21,814 nucleotides of DNA from Lentimicrobiaceae bacterium. Lineage in GTDB: Bacteria; Bacteroidota; Bacteroidia; Bacteroidales; WCHB1-69. Made by a program: the position numbers and the translations under genes. Where the stretch lies: positions 1-21,814 of the forward strand of contig WRNX01000012.1 of NCBI GenBank assembly GCA_009776395.1, written 5' to 3'. Within the stretch, counting starts at the first letter, position 1; every line of letters begins with the position of its first letter. The notes beneath the pieces were generated by a model, which worked only from the letters and a program-made list of their open reading frames with translations, was not told the DNA's origin and made no database searches. Shown piece after piece: positions 15,547-21,814 of this stretch.

Positions 15547-18500
15547 ATGAAAAACTTTACCATCAACCCAAAACTCCGTAAAGCCATTTTTTCAGGATTA
15601 TGCCTCTTAATGTTCATCTTCGGGGCGGTAACGCAACTACACGCGAAGGTCTTCGAGGCATACGACTTCGACTCGTACAAAGCCGCAATAAATTCTGTAA
15701 ATGATGGATCCGGCGGCGACACCATTAGAATTACCGGTAATATTGTTTTGATGGATCATCCGGAAATAATATCACAAGATGTTACAGTTACCGCCGACAC
15801 GCATCCTGACGGAACTCCGATCTACAGCATCATTACGGGAAATGGCTATGGTACATGGGTTTTCGATGTGAATCTGAAAAACTATTTTTCCATTGAAAAT
15901 ATCATGATCAGTGAGTCAGGTATTGGAACGGCTATAAGTATGGAGGTGGCTAACGACTATGCAGAAATTAAAATCAACAACTGCATCTTTACTGATAACA
16001 GCAGTAAAGCTGTTTGGATAATGAATGGTTCTAAAGTATTTCACCCTAAAATTACCATCAGTAACAGTATTTTTAGTAATAATAGTGGAAGTGGTATTTA
16101 CATTGAGACTGTTATCACAGAAAATTATGAAGATCTTACCATCGTTAATTGTGTGGCAAATAATAATGGCGATAGTAATAATAATAGCAGTGGAATAAGT
16201 ATTAGCGAAAACACAAGTTGGAGTCCTGAGAATTATGTAAAATGCTATATTTCTGACTGTATTACCAACGGAAACAAAGGTGATGGCATTTATCTTGATC
16301 GCACATCGGGTATTATCAAAAATTGCACAGCTAATCATAATAATGTTCATGGTTTTAGCATTGGTGTTAGAAGCGCCATTAGCAATTCCGTTGCCGAAAG
16401 CAATACAAGTTCCGGATTTGACGGCACCACCTGTCAGGCAACTAACTGTATGGCAATTAATAATGGACTGAATGGTTTTTGGATTAACGGACTCAGTGTC
16501 TTGAACGGTTGCGCAGCAATAAATAATGGTCATTCGGCTACTAATGGAAACGGTTTTAATGTAGATGGATTGGTTTTCAATTCTACAGCCGCCTATAATA
16601 ATAATTGTGGATTTTTAGTCAGAGGTATAATCATTAATAGCACAGCTTCCGATAATACAACAGGGATTCGTTGTAGTAACGGTGTAAGCGTTTATAATTC
16701 TATTTGTTATGATAATAGCGACGCTGATTTGTACAATACTTATTGCAAGGTGTTTCAAGTTTACAATACTGTTTCTGCAAATGATTCCGGATTTGAAGAT
16801 GCTTATGGCGATGTGGGAAAACATAACTGCACAACGGAAAACCCGAAATTACAGGGAAAAACCGCCAATGGAACGAATACAAACAATCCCGATGATTTAA
16901 AATATTATGCTTTAGGCGAAGGTTCATCGGCATTGGAACTCGCAGATAAAAGTTTAATAACAAGAGAAAAATTATTAGAAGTAATTGACGAATATGATGA
17001 CTTTGAAGATATTTTTTGGTTTGAAAATGTGGTAACAGAAGCATATATTGAGGATGTTCTTTTATATGACCAAATTGGAAACCTGCGCGAGTTTAACGAC
17101 AGCCGGTATGATGCCGGCAGTATAACAAGTAACGTAGGCAGCGGAGGGTCAAGTTTGATTTTGAGTTACGATCCCAAAAAAGTAGCCAATTATGGTAAAA
17201 GTACGATTGTTTTCTATGGAAAAAAGATAGATGGCAACATTATAATTACGCTAAAAAAACAGGGAGAGAGCGACATTGTTGCCGAAAGCATCCAAACCGA
17301 ATATTCTGCAACATCTGACATATCTACATGTTTCGCCACCTTTAATTTTCATAACAAGAAAATTGGTAAATGGGACATCGTAGTAACCTGTGCCGATACA
17401 ACAGAAACCATCAAAGAGGGGTTGGAAATAGAAACCTATATTGATTCGAAGATCAGGATGGAAATATTAGGTCCTGCAAATGTTGCCAACGGAAGCTGGA
17501 CTACATATAATATTAAATATGCCAACACGGGGAATACCACACTCTATTGCGTACCTGTTATTGTAGAAATAATTACCTTTACAGGTATTTCTGTTGAGGT
17601 AAAAGAAAACTGGAGTTATGTTCATACAGACGGCGTATATACAGACAAGTACGCCACCATTGACGGGGTAGTTCACAAATTGGATACCCTGCACGATTTT
17701 TCGGGAGAGGCTAAATACACTACTTTTGTAACGCCAATCATTATGAACATTCCTCCTTACGGAAAAGGAACTTTATCGTTTAAAGTGAAATGTTTCTTTG
17801 ATGGTATTGCCAATCATCCTATAGGGTTCAGAGCATATTCCTTACAGCCGATGGTGGATGTTGACCCCGAAACTTCCAAAATAAACTTTGTAATGCCAAT
17901 GGCGGGTGGAAGTGACGCGCTTTGGGGGTGTTTGCAAACAGTTGCCGGAATGGTGTGGGATGTGATCAAAGTTCCCTTAGGCGCCATACCCGGCGTGGGT
18001 TGCGGTATTCAGATTGCGGAGAGTTTACACTCTGTCGGAAAGGTGGCGAGCATTGGTAATGCTTCATGGGAAACAGGTAAAGTTATTGCAGAATGTGCCT
18101 CCGATGTCGTCCCGTTAGGAACGGCTGCCAAAACGGCAATTAAAATTTTTAAAGGATTATCCACTGCCAATGATATCATGGAGCATGCCGCCGGTATAAT
18201 ATCATGTCTCAACAGCCTCATTGGTTATGGTCTCAGTGAAAGCGAGGTTGCAGAACTCATGGCAATGCTTCTCGGAGCATTTGACCCCAACAACAAATGC
18301 GGTCCCGTCAGCGAAAGCGGCACTACGTGGTTTTCCGACAGAGACGAGTTCACCTACGTCATCAACTTTGAAAACTCGTCGGAAGCCACTGCGCCAGCCC
18401 AACAGGTGTGGATTACCGATAATTTGGACATGAACGTGTTCGACCTCAACACCTTCGAAGCGGGAGTTATGAAAATCGGCGACAGAATGATTACCGACAT

Positions 18501-19605
18501 CCCCTTCAACACACAAAACTATACATGGACGGTGGATATGCGTCCCGAAATGGATTTGATCACCGAAATTCAATTAACCTTGAACAAATCCACCGGCGTC
18601 GCCACCTGGTATTTCAAGAGCATAGACCCCGCCACCGGCGAACTGCCCGCCGACGCACTCGCAGGCTTTTTGCCGCCCAACGATGAAGAGGGCGCCGGAC
18701 AGGGCTTTGTTATGTTCACCATCAAACTGAAAAAGGGGCTTCCCGAAGATGTAGTCGTGGCGAATAAGGCGACCATCATCTTCGACAACAACGCTCCCAT
18801 CGTTACGCCGGAGTGGGTGAATAATAAAGATATTGTGCCTCCCGCAAGTACCATACTCCGACCCACGAGTACAATAGGAGAGATAGAACTGAAATGGCAG
18901 GGAACGGACAATCAGGACGGTTCGGGCGTTTATTGCTACGACATCTATCTGAAACAGGACAACGGCGAATACGAGCGTATTATATCGAGGACGACCGCCA
19001 CCTCCATGCCGTTTACGGTAGAGGAAGGTGTAAAATATTTGTTTTACAGCATCGCCACCGACAACGCAGGCAACAGAGAGAGAGACAAAGTAAGACCCGA
19101 TATTTCCATTCCGGAAGATAATCTACCTTTCGACGATTACGCCGTTACCAAATGGAACAACACTTTTATGCTCAACCTTAGAAAATTAGCAGAAGAGGGC
19201 TATGCAGTTACAGATTGCAAGTGGTATAAAAACAGTGACCTCATCGGCGATGGTTTTACCTACTCGGCAGGTTCTCAAACTACCGACAAGTTGGAGGCGG
19301 GTGTAACCTACTACTTCCAATTATTCACAAGTAGTCATGGCGAGGTATTTTCTACCAACAAGATTATTATTGATAATCAAAACAGTAAAAAATTGTACGT
19401 TTATCCTAATCCTGTTCCGCAGGGGAATTGTCTCACCGTTGAGGGCGTTGAGTCGTGTAATCTCGTGGAGGTGTACAACTACATGGGCGTTTGCGTCAGC
19501 CGCACCGTCGCTATCGGAAACGTAATTGAATTAAAACTTGCGGCGCCGGCGGGAGTGTATGTAGTGCGGGCGAATGGAGAGGCGGTGAAGGTCGTTATTA
19601 AATAA
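15547..19605 (+). CDS. Giant beta-helix surface protein with T9SS sorting domain
   Basis: This is a 1352-residue secreted protein. A signal peptide (about 1-33, ending in TQLHA) is followed by a right-handed parallel beta-helix (about 35-460) with Asn/Gly/Cys-rich turns, closing in the usual YYALGEGSSALE. Next come an IPT-like domain (about 535-640, GKSTIVFYGKKI), an Ig-like KYANTGNT domain, and a hydrophobic probably helical insert (about 785-912). A domain known from very large extracellular proteins follows (about 913-1090: TAPAQQVWITD, SIDPATGELP, GFLPPNDEEG, IIFDNNAPI), then an Fn3-like domain (about 1098-1195), a short beta domain, and a YPNP-type T9SS C-terminal domain (1281-1352). It is likely a cell-surface adhesin or glycan-binding protein; no catalytic residues are recognised. 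Base composition differs sharply between its parts. A paralog begins at 21360. Confidence 0.88.
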   Translation: MKNFTINPKLRKAIFSGLCLLMFIFGAVTQLHAKVFEAYDFDSYKAAINSVNDGSGGDTIRITGNIVLMDHPEIISQDVTVTADTHPDGTPIYSIITGNGYGTWVFDVNLKNYFSIENIMISESGIGTAISMEVANDYAEIKINNCIFTDNSSKAVWIMNGSKVFHPKITISNSIFSNNSGSGIYIETVITENYEDLTIVNCVANNNGDSNNNSSGISISENTSWSPENYVKCYISDCITNGNKGDGIYLDRTSGIIKNCTANHNNVHGFSIGVRSAISNSVAESNTSSGFDGTTCQATNCMAINNGLNGFWINGLSVLNGCAAINNGHSATNGNGFNVDGLVFNSTAAYNNNCGFLVRGIIINSTASDNTTGIRCSNGVSVYNSICYDNSDADLYNTYCKVFQVYNTVSANDSGFEDAYGDVGKHNCTTENPKLQGKTANGTNTNNPDDLKYYALGEGSSALELADKSLITREKLLEVIDEYDDFEDIFWFENVVTEAYIEDVLLYDQIGNLREFNDSRYDAGSITSNVGSGGSSLILSYDPKKVANYGKSTIVFYGKKIDGNIIITLKKQGESDIVAESIQTEYSATSDISTCFATFNFHNKKIGKWDIVVTCADTTETIKEGLEIETYIDSKIRMEILGPANVANGSWTTYNIKYANTGNTTLYCVPVIVEIITFTGISVEVKENWSYVHTDGVYTDKYATIDGVVHKLDTLHDFSGEAKYTTFVTPIIMNIPPYGKGTLSFKVKCFFDGIANHPIGFRAYSLQPMVDVDPETSKINFVMPMAGGSDALWGCLQTVAGMVWDVIKVPLGAIPGVGCGIQIAESLHSVGKVASIGNASWETGKVIAECASDVVPLGTAAKTAIKIFKGLSTANDIMEHAAGIISCLNSLIGYGLSESEVAELMAMLLGAFDPNNKCGPVSESGTTWFSDRDEFTYVINFENSSEATAPAQQVWITDNLDMNVFDLNTFEAGVMKIGDRMITDIPFNTQNYTWTVDMRPEMDLITEIQLTLNKSTGVATWYFKSIDPATGELPADALAGFLPPNDEEGAGQGFVMFTIKLKKGLPEDVVVANKATIIFDNNAPIVTPEWVNNKDIVPPASTILRPTSTIGEIELKWQGTDNQDGSGVYCYDIYLKQDNGEYERIISRTTATSMPFTVEEGVKYLFYSIATDNAGNRERDKVRPDISIPEDNLPFDDYAVTKWNNTFMLNLRKLAEEGYAVTDCKWYKNSDLIGDGFTYSAGSQTTDKLEAGVTYYFQLFTSSHGEVFSTNKIIIDNQNSKKLYVYPNPVPQGNCLTVEGVESCNLVEVYNYMGVCVSRTVAIGNVIELKLAAPAGVYVVRANGEAVKVVIK

Positions 19606-19607
19606 GC

Positions 19608-19791
19608 ATTTAAAAATTTAAAAATTTAAAGATTTAAAAATTTAAAGATTTAAGAATTTAAAAATTTAAGCATTTAAAAATTTAAAGATTTAAAAATTTA
19701 AGAATTTAAGAATTTAAAAATTTAAGCATTTAAAAATTTAAAAATTTAAAAATTTAAGAATTTAAAAATTTAAGAATTTAAGAATTTAAAG
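19608..19791. repeat. 8-bp tandem array, 23 units (ATTTAANN)
   Basis: Twenty-three 8-bp units run without any insertion or deletion. In every unit the first six bases are ATTTAA; only the last two vary, among AA, AG, GA and GC. The array starts three bases after the stop codon of the giant gene. Confidence 0.95.
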
Positions 19792-19808
19792 ATAGATAAA
19801 ATGGAAAA

Positions 19809-19903
19809 ACCTCTGTGAATCTCTGTGCCTCCTCAGTGTCCCTCCGTGTAACAAAAAAAGTTTCACAGAGAACCACTGAGAAGACACAGAGAACCACAAA
19901 GAG
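19809..19903. repeat. CTCTGTG palindromic repeat, copy B
   Basis: This is a 95-bp relative of the repeat at 15411-15505, the same length and aligning along its whole extent, with an identical core of about 26 bases on the right arm. It lies between the 8-bp array and the barrel-protein gene. Together with the array it accounts for most of the 334-base spacer at 19606-19939, in which I see no gene. Confidence 0.9.
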
Positions 19904-19939
19904 TGACAAATAAAAATAAATAACAAAAAATAGATCATT

Positions 19940-21331
19940 ATGAAGAAAGTCATCATCATCATCATTGCTGCAACGTGCAGTCTGTTTGCAACGGCGCAAA
20001 CCACACATGAGTTCTCCATCAACGGCGGGGGCGGCTTGTCCTCTTTCGCTTATAAAGCGCCACCGGGCAAAAACAAACTCGGCTTTGGCGGCGAATTTGG
20101 ACTTGGATATACTTGTGTCTTCGGCAAGACAGTGGGCATTCACATCGGCGCTGATCTGAGTTTTTACAAAACTAAAGCGGATTTAAACGGCGTGAATGTC
20201 GTTACAGCAAAACTCACCGATAACGAAGGCGATAGTTTCGATATGCATTCTACGCTTAATAGTTACAACGAAATTCAAAATGCCATGTTTCTGAATATTC
20301 CTGTTATGCTGCACATTCAAGCGGGACAGGACCACAAGTTTTACGCTATGGCGGGCGTGAAGGCAGGGATTCCGTTAAGTTGTAAATATAAAGTATCGAA
20401 CTTTACGCTTACCAACAAAGCCTATTACCCTGAGTATGACAATTGGCTTACAGATCAGGAGTTTGCAGGATACGGCAAGTTTGAAAACATCAATTCCAAC
20501 GGAAAACAAAAGTATCAGATTTCAGTTGCACTCGCCTTGGAAGCAGGCGCCAAATGGAAAATCACAAAGAAGTTTGCCATCTACACGGGTGTTTATTTCG
20601 ATTACGGTTTAACCAATATCATCAAAAAAAACGATCAGCAGTTTGTGAATTACAACAATCTTAAACCTGCAGAATTTACTACCCACAGCGCTTTATCTTC
20701 CGCTACCAACAAAATGAATGTGATGGCGGTAGGACTTAAAGTGCGGTTAGCGTTATCTCCAAAAGGCGCAGAAAAGAGTTCCGAAAAAGAAAAAGTGCTA
20801 AAAGTAAAAACCGAATCTCAAAAAGACAAAGAAAAAAAATCCGACAAAGAAAAAGCGCCAAAAGTAAAAGCAGAAAAACCTCCCAAAACTAAAAAAGTGA
20901 AATCCGAAAACATTGCCCAGGCTGTAGATGTTATGGTTGAAGAGATTGAAGCAGCGTCTGTTGAAGTTGAATTAACGGCTGCTGAAGAATTTACATTAGG
21001 ACGTCCCGGACGTGAAGGATTTCCTGCAACGGCAATGGGGATTACCTGGATTTCCAATATTGATGGGCAAACGGCAAAGTTTACCACCGCATCCAACGCG
21101 CTCGTCATATTACCCGACCAAACAGCGTACAACGCCATTACAACGCAAGAAACTCTAAAAACAGCATTTGATGCCGGCGCGAAATTAAAAGAATATACCG
21201 CAAAAGCAGGCGCAAGTTTCAAACCCCTGTATCTTATTGTACAAGACGGCGAGACATTATATCTCATAGAAATGATTAGCCTCCAATTTAAAGCCGGAGA
21301 TAGTAAGGCTTATTTTAGAGTTAAGAATTGA
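19940..21331 (+). CDS. Outer-membrane beta-barrel protein with C-terminal extension
   Basis: This is a 463-residue protein. A signal peptide (cleavage near residue 19, in FATAQ) precedes a porin-like or PorT-like small beta-barrel (about 22-272), with alternating Gly/aromatic strands such as LGFGGEFGLGY, VGIHIGADLSFY, FYAMAGVKAGIP and FAIYTGVYFDYG. A Lys/Glu/Ser linker (about 275-325) contains an internal repeat of S(E/D)KEK..KVK. An unrecognised domain follows (about 326-463, including RPGREGFPATAMG and LYLIVQDGETLYLIEMI). The barrel should sit in the outer membrane, with the linker and last domain most likely periplasmic, where the basic linker could contact peptidoglycan; that part is inference. 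It sits between the two beta-helix paralogs. Confidence 0.8.
   Translation: MKKVIIIIIAATCSLFATAQTTHEFSINGGGGLSSFAYKAPPGKNKLGFGGEFGLGYTCVFGKTVGIHIGADLSFYKTKADLNGVNVVTAKLTDNEGDSFDMHSTLNSYNEIQNAMFLNIPVMLHIQAGQDHKFYAMAGVKAGIPLSCKYKVSNFTLTNKAYYPEYDNWLTDQEFAGYGKFENINSNGKQKYQISVALALEAGAKWKITKKFAIYTGVYFDYGLTNIIKKNDQQFVNYNNLKPAEFTTHSALSSATNKMNVMAVGLKVRLALSPKGAEKSSEKEKVLKVKTESQKDKEKKSDKEKAPKVKAEKPPKTKKVKSENIAQAVDVMVEEIEAASVEVELTAAEEFTLGRPGREGFPATAMGITWISNIDGQTAKFTTASNALVILPDQTAYNAITTQETLKTAFDAGAKLKEYTAKAGASFKPLYLIVQDGETLYLIEMISLQFKAGDSKAYFRVKN
20779..20874 (+). repeat. Internal direct repeat encoding the Lys-rich linker
   Basis: Two related copies of about 36 bases (20779-20814 and 20839-20874), both encoding S-(E/D)-KEK-x-x-KVK-x-E, are separated by a Lys-rich 24-base stretch. 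They indicate a local in-frame duplication within the barrel protein's linker. Confidence 0.7.
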
Positions 21332-21338
21332 GATTAGT

Positions 21339-21359
21339 AAAACCTAAAAACTTATAACA
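21339..21359 (+). promoter_or_regulatory. Leader shared by the two beta-helix paralogs (second copy)
   Basis: The same 17-mer AAAACCTAAAAACTTAT seen at 15526 lies four bases before this ATG, in the 28-base gap after the barrel-protein gene. Confidence 0.6.
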
Positions 21360-21814
21360 ATGAAAAAAATCAATAACACCCCCAATCTTCTGAAAGCCAT
21401 TTTTTCAGGATTGTGCCTCGTAGCATTCGTTTTCGGGGCGGTAACGCAACTACAGGCGAGGACGTTCCTTGCCAACGACTACGCCTCGTATAAAGTCGCC
21501 GTGGACGAGATTAACGCCAACAACAGCGGCGCCGACACCATCAGGATTGTCGGCGATATTTTGGCAGAGAGCAACTTAGTGATAAAAGGCGATGTTACCA
21601 TTATCGGAGATACTAATTCCGATGGAACGCCGAAATACACGGTGGATTGCAGTGAAGGCAGAATTGTTCAGTGTGAAATCCAGAATTACTGTACCATAGA
21701 AAATGTAAGGGTGATAAAGTCTAACTATAACGGAATAGCGGTTACTATGGGGAGTGGTGTGAATGATTGCAACGTTAAGATAAACAATTGCATTATTACC
21801 GACACTTACAGTAA
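21360..21814 (+). CDS. Second beta-helix surface protein (partial, runs off the window)
   Basis: An open frame of 151 codons from ATG 21360 reaches the window end without a stop. It is a clear paralog of the giant protein at 15547. The signal region KAIFSGLCL...FGAVTQL(Q/H)A is nearly the same. The next stretch shares ADTIRI/GDTIRI, a DVTI/DVTV turn, SDGTPKY/PDGTPIY, and a Cys/Asn turn reading KINNCI with TD after it. The start of a right-handed beta-helix is therefore expected. Whether it has the same internal domains and a T9SS sorting domain cannot be seen. It begins 28 bases after the barrel-protein stop, so co-transcription is likely. Confidence 0.9.
   Translation, partial: MKKINNTPNLLKAIFSGLCLVAFVFGAVTQLQARTFLANDYASYKVAVDEINANNSGADTIRIVGDILAESNLVIKGDVTIIGDTNSDGTPKYTVDCSEGRIVQCEIQNYCTIENVRVIKSNYNGIAVTMGSGVNDCNVKINNCIITDTYS

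Noticed and set aside
15916..16533. 205-residue minus-strand frame inside the giant gene
   Set aside because: It is antisense to the beta-helix, and its Ile/Thr/Asn-rich composition mirrors the repeats.
19608..19791. 8-bp array as a coding region or CRISPR
   Set aside because: The unit length is not a multiple of three, every frame meets TAA quickly, and there are no unique spacers.
19778..20143. Minus-strand frames of 78-121 residues over the second CTCTGTG palindrome
   Set aside because: They are shadows of the palindrome and of the barrel gene, with repetitive composition.

Overview
The window is chromosomal DNA from a member of the Bacteroidetes, most likely an uncultured Bacteroidales-type organism. 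Several things point there: the giant secreted protein ends in a YPNP-type C-terminal domain like those of type IX secretion (T9SS) cargo; there is a FISUMP-type lipoprotein; the exbB / unknown membrane protein / exbD / exbD gene order is typical; promoter -7 elements have the form TAnnTTTG; Shine-Dalgarno sequences are mostly absent; and the DNA is AT-rich. The genus cannot be named from the sequence alone.

Bases 1-7000 hold housekeeping and envelope genes. They are a GNAT/FemAB-like acetyltransferase (TTG start), a convergent deoxynucleoside kinase, a FISUMP lipoprotein whose end overlaps a convergent RluD-type pseudouridine synthase, tRNA-Ser(GGA), and a four-gene ExbB/ExbD proton-channel operon closed by a strong bidirectional terminator.

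Bases 7000-14000 are all on the minus strand. The rpsO-pnp pair is followed by a small TSCPD-domain protein that carries an apparent export signal. Upstream of rpsO lies a sensor kinase (TPR-type) / LuxR-type regulator / MacB-like permease run. No ABC ATPase is visible beside the permease. A 7-bp repeat fills the kinase-regulator junction.

Bases 14200-21814 read on the plus strand and look like a surface-protein island. It holds two small lipoproteins, a 1352-residue beta-helix protein with a T9SS sorting domain, an outer-membrane barrel fused by a Lys-rich linker to an unknown domain, and the start of a second beta-helix paralog that runs off the window. Three of the spacers carry distinctive repeats: six copies of CATTAAW, two related 95-bp CTCTGTG palindromes, and 23 in-register copies of an 8-bp ATTTAANN unit. 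The giant gene is mosaic in base composition. This island, its repeats and the unexplained helical insert in the giant protein are the least ordinary part of the window. I saw no CRISPR array, transposase, integrase or prophage gene. No complete undescribed system can be demonstrated from this sequence alone.
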